From assembly GCF_014905175.1 (NCBI RefSeq), contig NC_057789.1, positions 12,948,876 to 13,012,875 of the forward strand: a stretch of DNA of 64,000 nucleotides, in the 5' to 3' direction. Of the stretch, positions 11,563 through 23,547 are shown piece after piece. The stretch is from Aphidius gifuensis. Taxonomy: Eukaryota > Arthropoda > Insecta > Hymenoptera > Braconidae. A model generated the notes under the pieces. That model worked only from the letters and a program-made list of their open reading frames with translations. It was not told the origin of the DNA and ran no database searches. Numbering within the stretch: the stretch's first letter is position 1; each line of letters opens with the position of its first letter. The position numbers and the translations under genes are program-made.

Positions 11563-12684
11563 TGTAACCGATTTTCTGACCTGCGCGGCGAGAACTATCG
11601 GCCAAGGTTAGCAACGAGGATTTCTCACCATCCTCCTCAAAATCACCGGGGGGAGCCATGTTGGTTATCTCGGAAACCAACAACCGTGGGAGTCACGAGA
11701 ACTAATTCGGGAGCCTAACTCAGTCTTAGAAATGGTAGAGGGGCGCGGTCCACCTGATTGGATTATGAAATACGTAACCAAACCTGAGGGAACTATCGTG
11801 AACCAAGCATAGTGTATTACATACGCCTATATTACATTGCGACTATACTATAATAAAATACCTACGTCACAAGTATCGTAAGTGTGGGAGCAAATAGTCT
11901 ACATGTGAGATATGTATTTCGTATAGGGAACCATACAGCGATCCATCCGTGACCAGGCCTTACACATACGTTGCCATTGCAATAATAATATATCTCAATA
12001 TTATTTTATGTTTGCGATCCATTCGTGAACTCACACATACACATTTATGTGCGATAAATATAATAATTATTATTATTATAATAAGAGAACCATATAGCGT
12101 GATCATTAGTATTAGTCCGTCATTGGAAATTCGGACAGAGTTTCACCAGGACTTAACGTCTGATACCTAGGGAACCTTTACAAGAGATCCAAACGATGTC
12201 GAGAGAACCAGTAGTGAACCAAGAGAGCCAGTCAAGAGAAGAGAAGTGATCAGTTCGAGAGCCAGACAAGTTGTGTCGTCTCACGACGACGTTCAGTGCT
12301 TAGCTGCTGTGAGCTTTAACCCCACTCAGTAGCACTCTCCTACCTATCGCCCCCGGACATGCGCAGCACGCTTTCCTAGCCCGCAGTTCGATAGGTTTAC
12401 GATCGGGCTTCGTACGCAGCCTTCGGTGAGTTCGTCTCTTCGACGGAGGAGTGGAGCCATCGCCGCGATAAGGTTTATGTGTCAAGACATCTTATAAACA
12501 TCGAATAGGCGCCCCATTGATGTCATATATAATAGTCTTGACCCTACACAGAGCCTTGCACTAGTGATCCTATATTTATTAATAGCCAACTCCCATTGGT
12601 TAATAATACGTAAACGTTAACAAATAAATAATCCAGATCTATTTGGATGATTATTTATTTCGAGAAATAATAAATTTCGTTACA
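11563..12684. mobile_element. Solo LTR (TGTAAC...GTTACA)
   Basis: Starts TGTAACCGATTTTCTGACC and ends AATTTCGTTACA, giving the inverted TGTAAC/GTTACA tips common to LTRs. ATAT directly flanks both ends, consistent with a 4-bp duplication, though the AT-rich context weakens this. The body is clearly richer in G+C than its surroundings, and no internal retroelement coding sequence follows. The length (1122 bp) fits a Gypsy-type LTR. Orientation not determined. Confidence 0.6.
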
Positions 12685-13184
12685 ATATATATATAATATA
12701 TTTTTTCAAATATAAGTCAAAGTAAAATATAAATGTCTATATAAAATAATTTATTTTGAGTGCTTAAAAATAAATAATAATAGATGAAATAAAATAAAAA
12801 ATAATAATCTAATATTATAAATATTATATATTTTGATATGATATACATAAATATAATATTTTTTGTTATTTAATATGTAGATTTATATTTTTTAAAATAT
12901 GTAGTAGAGTAAAATAGAGTAAATATAAAGGTCAATATATAATATAGTTTAAGAAATTCAATAATAAATGATGAAATAACAAAAATAAATAATAATATAA
13001 TAAAATAAATACTATAAAAAAATACATAATTATTTAAGTTAAAATATATATTTTTTATCAATTTTCATTATTTATATTTTTTCTTTTAAACATTTTCAAC
13101 TTTAAAATTCCCTATAAATATTTTTCGTCTATAAATGTCGACTTTTGTAATGCGTTCAAATTAATTAATTAATATTATAGCAAA
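12685..13184. other. AT-rich sequence without recognised features
   Basis: Very AT-rich with many AATAAT and TATATA runs. No coding or repeat unit identified. Confidence 0.4.
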
Positions 13185-13315
13185 ATGGAGAAAAACCTGA
13201 GTACAATACGGCTTGCGCCTACCACTCGATACATGGCGTCGGTGGTCGGGATCGAACTCGAGACCTCCTATCTCAAAGTCCGAACCGTTACCGCAGTGCC
13301 ATATCGTTGGTCTTT
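13185..13315 (-). mobile_element. tRNA-derived SINE
   Basis: Minus strand shows an A-box-like TGGCACTGCGG and, after a tRNA-sized gap, a B-box-like GAGTTCGATCCCG. A non-tRNA body and T-rich tail follow, ending at CAGGTTTTTCTCC. An A box and B box followed by an unrelated tail is the signature of a tRNA-derived SINE. No clear target duplication was seen. Confidence 0.55.
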
Positions 13316-13824
13316 AATAAAATAAATACTATATTTTGATACAAAATACATCTATGCATATTGTATGTTATAAATATAATATTTTTTTTTATCAATTATT
13401 CATTATTTATATTTATTTTCTTCAAATATAAGTCATAATTAGTAACTTTTTGCTTATAAAATAAATAACCGCATAGAAAATAAATTCGATATATATGTCA
13501 ATGTATAAAAGTCAAACTTTATATTAAATAGTAATCTCAATTAAAATTAATTAATTAATTAATAAACTAATTATTAAATTGGTATTGTAATTAATGAGTC
13601 AATTAATGAAGTATAAATATTTGATATTAATCAATAATATCTTAATAATACTGAAAAGTCGTGCTACACCGGGTAGACTCGGTTAGATTCGGGCATGCTT
13701 GACGTCCCAAAAGTTAGCAAACCAATATGAGCACAAACGATTATAAATAGCACTGGAATTTTATGCTCTTTTTGTGTTATTTTTGAGTGCAACTCGCGAT
13801 TTTTGTGCTCTTATATATTTTTTT

Positions 13825-15600
13825 TTATGCAATGTTGTGCCAGCTTAAACTTAAGTCAGCACAACTTTTTCAATAATTAACCGATCGACACGTAATATGG
13901 CTCAAAATTATGTGCTTTTTATGTGTTTTTATTCTATGTATATAAATATATTTTTTTTTTTTTTATTAACCCTTCTTTAATTAATTTTTTTATTTTTTAT
14001 GCAATGTTGTGCCAGCTTAAATTCAAGTCAGCACAACTTTTTCAATAATCAACCGATTGCCATGTAATATGGCTCAAAATTATGTGCTTTTTATGTGTTT
14101 TTAGTCTACGTATAAAATCAATTTTTTTTTTTTTTTATTGACCCTTTTTTAATTAATTTTTTTATTTTTTATGCAATGTTGTGCCAGCTTTAACTCAAGT
14201 CAGCACAACTTTTTTAATAATCAACCGATTGACATGTAATATGGCCTAAAATTATGTGCTTTTTATGTGTTTTTATTCTATGTATATAAATATATATATT
14301 TTTTTTTATTAACCCTTTTTTAATTAATTTTTTTATTTTTTATGCAGTGTTGTGCCAGCTTAAATTTAAGTCAGCACAACTTTTTTAATAATTAACCAAT
14401 CGATACGTAATATAGCTCAAAATTATGTGCTTTTTATGTGTTTTTAGTCTACGTATATAGATATATTTTTTTTTTTTTATTAACCCTTTTTTAATTAATT
14501 TTTTTAATTTTTATGCAATGTTGTGCCAGCTTTAACTCAAGTCAGCACAACTTTTTTTATAATCAACCGATTGACATGTAATATGGCCCAAAATTATGTG
14601 TTATTTATGTGTTTTTAGTCTACGTATATAAATAATTTTTTTTTTTTTTATTAACCCTTTTTTAATTAATTTTTTTATTTTTTGTGCAGTGTTGTGCCAG
14701 CTTAAATTCAAGTCAGCACAACTTTTTCAATAATCAACCGATTGACACGTAATATGGCTCAAAATTATGTGCTTTTTATGTGTTTTTATTCTATGTATAT
14801 AAATATATTTTTTTTTTTTTTATTAACCCTTTTTTAATTATTTTTTTTATTTCTTATGCAGTGTTGTGCCAGCTTAAATTTAAGTCAGCACAACTTTTTC
14901 AATAATCAACCGATTGATATGAAATGACGCTCAGAATTATGTGCTTTTTATGTGTTTTTAGTCTACGTATATAAATAATTTTTTTTTTTTTTATTAACCC
15001 TTCTTTAATTAATTTTTTTATTTTTTATGCAATGTTGTGCCAGCTTTAACTCAAGTCAGCACAACTTTTTTAATAATCAACCGATTGACATGTAATATGG
15101 CCCAAAATTATGTGCTTTTTATGTGTTTTTAGTCTACGTATATAAATAATTTTTTTTTTTTTTATTAACCCTTTTTTAATTAATTTTTTTATTTTTTGTG
15201 CAGTGTTGTGCCAGCTTAAATTTAAGTCAGCACAACTTTTTCAATAATTAACCGATCGACACGTAATATGGCTTAAAATTATGTGCTTTTTATGTGTTTT
15301 TATTCTATGTATATAAATAATTTTTTTTTTTTTTTATTAACCCTTTTTTAATTATTTTTTTTATTTTTTGTGCAGTGTTGTGCCAGCTTAAATTCAAGTC
15401 AGCACAACTTTTTCAATAATTAACCGATCGACACGTAATATGGCTTAAAATTATGTGCTTTTTATGTGTTTTTATTCTATGTATATAAATAATTTTTTTT
15501 TTTTTTTATTAACCCTTTTTTAATTATTTTTTTTATTTTTTATGCAGTGTTGTGCCAGCTTAAATTCAAGTTAGCTTACCTTTTTCAATAATCAACCAAT
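13825..15600 (+). repeat. Direct array of about 170-bp units, left arm of the foldback
   Basis: Each unit has a GCAATGTTGTGCCAGCTT core, an AAGTCAGCACAAC mirror half, a poly-T block and TATTAACCCTTTTTTAATTA. The TTGTGC...GCACAA halves form a short palindrome in every unit. Eleven cores counted at about 13.83, 14.00, 14.18, 14.35, 14.52, 14.69, 14.86, 15.03, 15.21, 15.38 and 15.55 kb. Confidence 0.75.
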
Positions 15601-15804
15601 TGACATGAAATAAAGCTTAGAATTATGTGTTATTTATGTGTTTTTATTCTACGTATATAATAAAAATTGTTTACATTGAACGAGTAACTTTAATCTATTC
15701 GGGTTTTTTTTTTAATCTTTATTCCACTATAACAAATATATTCACAGCACCATATCAAAGGTCAGTCATATATCGTAGGTCGATTTTTTTTCGTCAATCG
15801 GTTG

Positions 15805-17195
15805 ATTATTGAAAAAGTTGTGCTGACTTGAGTTAAAGCTGGCACAACATTGCATAAAAAATAAAAAAATTAATTAAAAAAGAGTTAATAAAAAAAAATA
15901 TATATATTTATATGCATAGAATAAAAACACATAAAAAGCACATATTGCCATTGTCGATCAGTTAATAACAAAAAGTTGTGCTGACTTAATTAACTGGCAC
16001 AACTTACTAAAAATAATAAATTATTAAAAAAGGTTGATAAAAAAATATATATATTTATATACATAGAATAAAACACATAAACACATAATTTGAACCATAT
16101 TACGTGTCGATCGGTTGGTATTGAAAGTTGTGCTGACTTAATTTAACTGTAACACAAAATGAAATTAAATTAAAAAAGGGTTAATAAAAAAAAATTTAAA
16201 GCGTAAAAACATATTCTGAGCGTCATTCTATCAATCGGTTGATTATTGAAAAAGTTGTGCTGACTTAAATTAAGCTGGCACAACTACGCATAGAAATAAA
16301 TAATTAAAAGGGTTATAAAAAAATATATTTATATACATAGAAATAAACATAAATTACATAATTTTTGAGCCATATTACGTGTCAATCGGTTGATAAAAAA
16401 AGTTGTGCTGACTTGAATTTTGGCACAACACACAAAAATAAAAAATTAATTACAAAAGGCAATAAAAAAATTATTTATATTGTAGACTAAAAACACATAA
16501 ACACATAATGAAGCATATTCAATCGGTTGATTATTGAAAAGTTGTGCTGACTTAAATTAAGCTTCAACCTGCTATGAAATAAAAAATAATTAAAAAGGGT
16601 TAATAAAAATATTATATATGCATAAAAACACATAAAAACATAATTGAAATTACCGTGTCAATCGGTTTTATTAATTGTGCTGACTTGAATTAAGCACTGG
16701 CACAACATTGCTAAAAAAAAAATAATTAAAAAGGGTTAATAAAAAAAAAAATATTGATATAGGTAGAATGAAAACACATGAAAAGCACATAATTTTCAGT
16801 CCATCATGTCAATCGAATTATAAAAGTTGTGCTGACTTGAGTTAAAGCTGGCACAACTTGCATATAAAATAAAAATTAATTAAAAGAGGTTAATAAAAAA
16901 ATATTTATATTATATACATAGAATAAAATATAAAAACATAATGAAACCATAATACATTAATCAATCGGTTGATTATTAAAAAGTTGTGCTGACTTGAGTT
17001 AAAGCTGGCACAACATTGCATCAAAAATAAAAAAATTAATTAAAAAAGGGTTAATAAAAAAATATATATATATTTATATACATAGAATAAAAACACATAA
17101 AAAGCACATAATTTTGAGCCATATTACGTGTCGATCGGTTAATTATTGAAAAAGTTGTGCTGACTTAAGTTTAAGCTGGCACAACATTGCATAAA
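15805..17195 (-). repeat. Inverted array, right arm of the foldback
   Basis: About ten cores AAGTTGTGCTGACTT paired with GCTGGCACAAC, in complement orientation to the left arm. Spacing is irregular (about 130-175 bases) and many small deletions are present. The outermost unit is almost identical to the left arm's outermost unit. Confidence 0.7.
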
Positions 17196-17639
17196 AAAAA
17201 ATATATAAGAGCACAAAAATCGCGAGTTGCACTCAAAAATAACACAAAAAGAGCATAAAATTCCAGTGCTATTTATAATCGTTTGTGCTCATATTGGTTT
17301 GCTAACTTTTGGGACGTGCTTGCTTGATCGATGGTTGGTGAAATTACGAATCGTGCTGCACCGGCTAGACTCGGTTGAATTCAGTCTTCGGAAAAAAGCG
17401 AACTGGCAAAGTGGAGGGGACACGGTAGGGGAAACGATTGGAACGAACTCGGATTTTTTTTTGAAAACGAACTCGGATGAACGTGCCCCGCCCTCCAAAA
17501 TTATTCCGGGCATTTCGGGGAAGCGGGAACGAACTCGGCAATTGCCAAAAAAAGTATGTGACTTATCTGTTAATTCCTTTGGCTACATTAATTAGTCAGA
17601 AATTTACAGGCAAAACCCACCGATTCCTTAGCAATTTAC

Positions 17640-18360
17640 CAGCTGTAATAACTTTTGATTGAGCCTAATACAATGTTTTTATTTTCAGTATCCTGAAAGT
17701 TATAGCATTGTTAATCGATTTTTTAACAATTTTGAGAAATTAGGCAATAAATAACTCAACGTAGAATGGAATTGAAGACTTCGTAATAGGCTCTCGTTTT
17801 GAATCTCAAAAAACTATCGCCCGCATTGTGGGTTTTTTCCGCTATTTAGTAGTTTTTGAAAAAAAAAAAAATGAAACTCCAAAATTTAAGAAAAATTAAA
17901 AAAAAAAAAAAAACGGATATTGAATTTTCTGTCTCAGAAACTATTGGAGATACAAATTAAACCCGTATTCTATATGATAGATCTTTGTGAGGACTTTCAT
18001 TTAGGCCTAGTTCAATCTCTCTATCTTTATTATTATCCCTAAAGTTATAACGGTTTTAAACAAATATAAAAAAATTAGATATTGAATAACTAAAAATAGA
18101 ATTGGAATAGAGACTTCGTAATAGGCTTATATTTTGCGTCTCAATAAACTCTATCGCCCGCATTGTGGGTTTTTTCTGCTATCTCCAATATTTTTTGAGA
18201 AAAAAAAACAATAAACATAAAAATTTATTTTTGAATAATTTTATTATTAATAAACCATAAAATTATTTAAAAACCATAATTTTATTATATCTGAAAAATT
18301 GAGATAACCATGGCCCTAGCCGAAGTATTGAAAATTTTTAATTTTCAACGGGTAACGCGG
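17640..18360. repeat. Old interspersed repeat, distal part
   Basis: Two related units with GACTTCGTAATAGGCT, CTATCGCCCGCATTGTGGG and TTTTTTCNGCTAT, at about 17.78 and 18.12 kb. They match the block at 10.37-11.48 kb, suggesting one older repeat region into which the solo LTR and the foldback were inserted. Confidence 0.45.
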
Positions 18361-18381
18361 GCCACATGCCCCCAACAAACG

Positions 18382-19809
18382 TTACCAGGTCTTTTCTCGA
18401 TTTTTATTTTCACATGAAGATGTTGTTTCGGAATGTTCATTATCACTTGAAAAAACAAGTGGTGATCCACAATCATTAACAAGTTCATTACAAGTACCTA
18501 ATGTTGATTTACCATCATAAATTTTCTCTTTATTAATACAAGCATCTTGCTGAACTTTGTGATGTGATAAATTATCATTTGTCATTTTGGCACGTTTACA
18601 ACTTGGATACATTGATATTGAATTCTTATTCAAAGTTATAGATCTGAATCGATTCAGTTATCATCTTGTCAGCTTGTAACTTTTGATTTATATGAATCAT
18701 CAACGTACCCCATTGCAATAGTGTTCGACCTCCACTTAAATTGTCTTTTTAACATTGATACATCAGCACCAGCATCGGCGTACAAAGTTGCTGCAGTCCT
18801 ACGAAAACACGAAATTCACCAGTTTTGTTTATTCCAATTACTTGACGTGTTCATGCACCATTTGTATATTTAAAAAAAAAAACGATCTGTTCCTGAATCA
18901 CTTGGTCGTAATCGCTGATACTTTTCTACGTAATCAGAAAACTCATCGTGTATTGTAAATAACTGAGGTTCATGAGTCTTTTTCTTTATAATGTTTACAA
19001 CCAATAATGAACCTTCTTTCTTTATATTTTGGACTTTTCAATCAGTTAACTCAGCTCGTCGTAAACCACCACATATGCCAATTATTAAAGTGACAAATAA
19101 AAACAAATTCTTAACTTAAAAATAATTATTAAAAAAAAATAATAATAATTACATAAAAAAAATAAAATGATAAAACATACTTTGTGTACGAGATATTCTT
19201 TGTCAGCAGTCCAATTCACGGGGCAAATTTTATACAATTTAGGGCTTTTTTTGGCCGCTGATGGCGCTTGTCAAATTTTTTTTATATAGATTTCACATAC
19301 AAAAGCTCTACAAGCGCCGCCAGTAGAGGAAAAAAGCCCTAAATTGTAATGCCCTGTGAATTGGACTGCTGGTGCAGAATTTAAAAACGTCTCAATTTCT
19401 TTGGCTGTGAATATTTTAGGTTGAGTACGATGATGTCCAAGAGACGCTCGTTTTGAAAATGCTTTAACAAGTGCATAATTAGCAATATCAATTGATTGAT
19501 ATGTTAATAACGTGGAACGTAACATCGAGTATCTGGACCACAATGTACTATATTTATATTTTTTTTTCAAATCAGGAAAACATCTTAACACGCATTTTTC
19601 ATCAGTAGTGTCATATTTTTTCACACGTTTCCACTCTTCAAATTCCTTGTATTCTTTTTTATATTTGTTTTTTGATGCAGCAGGTAACAATCAAACAAGC
19701 AGGTAGTAATAGCATCAGCTTCTTCATTTTTTCTTGATTCATTATTGTTTGAGCTAATGACAGGGTGGATAAGGATTTTGTGTAGGAGTGAGAGAGAGCG
19801 ACACGACAC
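18382..19809 (-). pseudogene. Tyrosine recombinase (integrase-like), broken
   Basis: Read on the minus strand. The N-terminal core-binding region includes KYSTLWSRYSMLRSTLLTYQ and TQPKIFTAKEIETFLNSAP (19.69-19.37 kb). A 162-bp MITE follows, then DKEYLVHK. An intron-like gap separates a block TLIIGICGGLRRAELTD (about 19.08 kb) with an in-frame stop next to it, then a block ending EKYQRLRPSDSG. The catalytic C-terminal block FRRTAATLYADAGADVSMLK (about 18.82-18.75 kb) is followed by GYVDDSYKSK, where Tyr is the expected nucleophile. The GLRR and FRRT/GY spacing fit a tyrosine recombinase of the type amplified in insect genomes, possibly Crypton-like. Stops, frame changes and the MITE make it non-functional. 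A Ser/Asn-rich tail follows to 18382. Confidence 0.65.
19207..19368. mobile_element. Harbinger-like MITE, CAGTCC type, inside the recombinase gene
   Basis: Terminal inverted repeat CAGTCCAATTCACNGGGC, 162 bp, almost fully palindromic (TTTAGGGCTTTTTTT near each end). Flanked by CAG on the left and CTG on the right, a CWG-type 3-bp target. Removing it restores the recombinase frame ...FLNSAP-DKEYLVHK. The frame reads through part of the MITE by chance. Confidence 0.75.
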
Positions 19810-20125
19810 ACTTTAGGTTATAAGTTTAAGTATAAGTTTATTGAACTAATTAACGATAAATGTCTGTTTATAAAATTGTATATTGATGATGATTATTGTA
19901 AGTCAATTATAGTATATAATTGGCCTCAATTACTCTGTTTAATTAACTCGTTTAATTAAATGACAAAAACCTCTTGAAAAACCGCTGTATACGGGTGTAT
20001 GTTTTTATTGCTTCTGTGCTGGCTAGACGCCGAACGTGAACGTAGTTGAAAACAACGTCCGAACGTACCCGAGAGAGCCTGTAGAGCCCCGATCAAGTTA
20101 AGTGAAACCTCACAAGGCGACGCTT
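19810..20125. other. Unassigned sequence between recombinase and BEL/Pao remnants
   Basis: The right half (about 20.00-20.13 kb) is richer in G+C and could belong to the BEL/Pao element, whose integrase region should lie here but is not recognisable. Confidence 0.3.
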
Positions 20126-22812
20126 TCAACGCCTAGTCCGTAAGGTGCTGCCTTTTGACAGCAAGTGGTGATTTATATAATCACTCCCCGAAACATTCTC
20201 CCCGTACTCTGTACTCTGATCTTCACAGATCCAATGTGGACCCTCCCACCATAACCTGTCTGATGTTAATTGTTCAGATGACACTCCTCGTGATGCAACG
20301 TCTGCTGGATTCTCTTCCCCGTGCACATGATGCCAGATGGCATTTGGAATTGTACTCTGTATGAGTACAACTCTATTTTGAATGAACGTTTTCCAACGAC
20401 TTGCATCTCCTTTTATCCAATAGAAAGTGATGGATGAATCAGTCCACAAATGTGTCTCAAATGATGTTCTCAATATTCGTCAGGATCTCAATAAATCAGC
20501 TGAGTTGCTGATCCATTTTCTCAACTCAAACCCGCCAGAGTTAAACATATCTCTTGTTTGTTTAACTTTCTTTATTCCTTCTTGTATATTGTCCGCACCA
20601 AGATAAATGTCATCCATGTATGAGCCTACTGATATAGCATTGGCTACTAATGGATATTTATCTTTCTCTTTTTGTGGACGCACCCGAATTCAGTGCCGTG
20701 GCCCCCGCACTGAGGGACGTGACTTATCGTCCATACTGGCCTCCACGACCGTCTGTTGTCATTTTTATTTTTCGGCTAGTTTTGTCTAGTTTTGCCAAGT
20801 TCAAAATAATGGGCTTAAAGAAAAAGAACTCAGTTTAGCTTTAAATGTAGCGAAGTAAAAAATCTAGCTAAGAGAAATAATGTAGATATTGATTTTTTGA
20901 CTACAATTACAGCTAAGTGAAAAATCTAGCTAAGTAAAAAATCTAACTAAGTAAATAATCTAGCTAAGTAAAATAATGCAGATATTGATTGTGTGGCTAC
21001 AATTACAGCTAAATAAAAAATCTCGCTTAGTAAAATAATTTAGATATCTAAGTTTTTTTTTTTTTTAAGATATTTAGTTTTTTTTTTTTTTTGTAAAATT
21101 TAATTTTTTTTTTAAGTCCATTACTTTGAACTTGGCATAACTAGACGAAACTAATCGAAAAATAAAAATGACAACAGGCGGTCATGGAGGCCAGTATGGA
21201 GGATAAGTCACGTCCCTCACCACGGGGGCCAGCTGTCTCAAGGTTGCCAAGGCCAAAAATGGTGCAGGCTTGGTACCATACGCGACAGTTGTCAACTCAT
21301 ATTCTTCAATGGACAAATCAGGTGAGCTTCTCCATAATATCCTTTGATATTTTCTATCCTCTTGATGTATCTGTATTTGCCTATACATTTGCTTGATGTC
21401 ACATGAAAAGGAAAAACGATATGACCGCCACTGTGTTAATACCGAAATTAATGAATTTAACAGCTTTGGCCCCTCATACAGGTTATCATTCAATGATTCA
21501 TCCATATTTGTCACCTGTGATCCATTGAACACTACTCTTAATTTTGTTGATGAACTTGACTCTTTGATGATGCTGTGGTGAGGTAAATAATAACGAGATG
21601 AATGTATCTCGACTAGTGATGCTTTGGTCATATGACCTAGGCTCTCGTACAAGAATTCATTTTTTCATGAATTCATGATAAGCTCGTTGGAGCTCAGGAT
21701 TCTTTTCCATCTTTTTCTCTTGATTGATTAACATTCTCTTGGCCAATTCAAATGAATCGCCAAAATCAGTAACCTCTTTCTTGAACGGATATCTTACAAT
21801 AAACCGACCAATTGTATCTCGTTTATAACTTGACAAGAATTGTTGTATACATACATCTTGATCAAGTGATGACGACTCTTCTGATGGAAAGTGCTCTTCC
21901 TGATACCAAAATTGTTTCACCAGTTTAAAGAGCTCATCGTCTTGATTACACGTTACTCCTTGATGGTAACTCTTATTTGTATATGATAGATGATGATGAT
22001 TTTTCTCTAAAGTTGCCAGACAATATCCAACCCAACTCAGTATTTTGTGCCAATGGTTGATTGATGTTGCCTCTGATGACACCATCTTTTAGGATGCTGC
22101 TGTATACATCTGCACCTAAAATGGCATCTATTGGAGCAGGTTTGTAGAATGCAGGATCTGTAAATACAAGTTGATTGAACTGCTTCGATTTGTGACCTTT
22201 GACTAATACTGATGGTAATAAACCTGTTAGCTTGGGTAAAATCAATGCAACTAGGTCACGTGTGTAATCCAATGATACTCTTGACTGTATTTTGAAATTG
22301 ATGCACCCTCTAGTCGACTGAGTAGTACCTTGACCTATCCCTACGACTGCAAGACGTGATGTCTTCCTCTCAAGCCCAAGTAGAGTGGCTACTTCCTCAC
22401 TGACCAAGGAAATCTCGAATCCTTGATCCAGCAATGCTCTGACAGGTGTTACCCTGCCCCAGCGATCAAGGATGTTTACCAATGCTGTTGCCAGTAGCAC
22501 TGGGTGATGTCTCAATGCCTCCTCGTCTCGTGTCAGTTGTTTGACCACCTGTTTGAATAAAAAATATGACTGTGTAACCGCAATGAACAAACAAGTGGAA
22601 TCTCTTTTATTTAAAAAAAAACAATTAAAATGTGATGATGATGTGTTGACAGTTGTCTGGATCCAGTAAATTTTGCTCTCTACCCAGGCTGAATAGCTTC
22701 TCTTCTTGACAAAAGAAAACCCCCAAATAATGTGAATTAAAGAATTTAAAAAGAATTTGGTCGAAGAAAAGACATCACACTCATAACTACTCTTTTTAAC
22801 AAACATGTGCAA
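20126..22812 (-). pseudogene. BEL/Pao retrotransposon polyprotein remnant (protease, RT, RNase H)
   Basis: Read on the minus strand from 22.8 kb. The retropepsin-like domain has VRALLDQGFEISLVSEE (DQG in place of D-S/T-G) and AILGADVYSSIL, reaching LGWILSG near 22.03 kb, where the frame shifts. A linker with FWYQEEHFPSEE follows, typical of BEL/Pao. RT begins at YLPHHSIIKESSSSTKLRVV, with DIKQMYRQIQIHQ and YGTKPAPFLALATL, and is cut by an inverted-repeat insertion (20691-21235). It continues with the YMDD box in GSYMDDIYLGADN, then HLWTDSSITFYWIKGD and HHVHGEENPADVASRGV of the RNase H/linker. Integrase and LTRs are not recognised. The frameshift, the insertion and the altered protease motif show it is dead. 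Confidence 0.85.
20691..21235. mobile_element. Inverted-repeat MITE inserted in the BEL/Pao RT
   Basis: About 120-bp terminal inverted repeats share GGCCCCCG, GAGGGACGTGACTTATC and CCATACTGGCCTCCA, and extend to the CTGTTGTCATTTTTATTTTT block. Between them lie short direct repeats of CTAGCTAAGTAAAAAAT type. The left tip CAGTGCCGTGG and right tip CAGCTGG differ by a small indel, and no target duplication is visible, so the superfamily is open. Confidence 0.65.
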
Positions 22813-22900
22813 CTGAACGTGGTTCAGGGGATACTGCGCTGGACTGCAGATGATGGGTCAACGTCTGTGCACAGGTTTGAGTTCGCACATAAATATCAAT
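22812..22900 (+). other. Possible tRNA-derived SINE head
   Basis: A-box-like TGGTTCAGGGG at about 22821 and B-box-like GGTTTGAGTTC about 45 bases further on match pol III promoter consensus. A full tRNA fold is not evident and no tail was identified. Confidence 0.35.
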
Positions 22901-23539
22901 TTTCAACACAAAATTCACCATTTTTCGAATGAACGTAAATTACAGTTTAAAAAAGAGAATTGGATTTAATATTTTTTTTTCCCGAATTTTTTTTTTAAAT
23001 TATTTGAAACTTCAAATGACTTTTATTACGTTTTACAAATATCATAATTTAATGGATTCAGACAATTAATTGAGAACTTAATGGATATCTACACTCTTTT
23101 TATTTATTCAAGTTTAACGATTACTCACACATACGACTTCACAGGCTGACTCTCAATGGCAAAGTTTACGTATGAATTTAAATTATAAATTAATAAGTTA
23201 ATCAAGAAATATTAGCAAAATATTAAAGCCAGTTCAATAACAAATCAAATAAGATCAATATTTTGATATTTTAATGTGAGTTGAGCACGATTAATTAGAT
23301 GCAACAATTGAACTCTAAACTCACGTGTGTAGATAAAAGCTAGGTCTATCTAAGTTAAGTTGAGGTAGGTCTGATTGCCTTGAGCGTTAGCGATAAAAGA
23401 GAGCAAGTCGCTTGACGTTCTGGATCAGCTTGGGCCTCAGGCCGCCAGGTGATCAACTCTTAAGTACCAAAGGTCCTAGTAGTCACTAGCGACTACTAGA
23501 GCGCCAAGATAGACAAAACGTAGGTCTAAGAGTTTGCCA
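22901..23539. other. Unassigned sequence
   Basis: The first part is AT-rich. The last 220 bases have a more even composition with short direct repeats of GACTACTAG/GTCACTAGC type. No gene seen. Confidence 0.35.
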
Positions 23540-23547
23540 TCGGTAAG

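Larger units (their letters stand above)
13702..17317. mobile_element. Foldback element of opposed satellite arrays
   Basis: Terminal inverted repeats begin ACGTCCCAAAAGTTAGCAAA and end in the exact complement. They remain almost perfect for at least 250 bases. Flanking 9-mers GCATGCTTG (13693-13701) and GCTTGCTTG (17318-17326) differ at one base and look like a target duplication. Inside, about 11 direct units of 168-175 bp (13.83-15.60 kb) face about 10 inverted, more degraded units (15.80-17.19 kb) across a unique centre of about 150 bases. Foldback elements of Drosophila also have satellite-like arms and 9-bp duplications. No transposase is encoded. Confidence 0.75.

Noticed and set aside
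12300..12485. Arg/Pro-rich 61-codon minus-strand frame
   Set aside because: Lies inside the GC-richer solo LTR and has no recognisable domain; a composition effect.
13830..17190. CRISPR-like array of regularly spaced repeats
   Set aside because: Units are about 170 bp, repeats and spacers are all related, two opposed arrays exist, and the DNA is eukaryotic. It is a satellite-bearing foldback.
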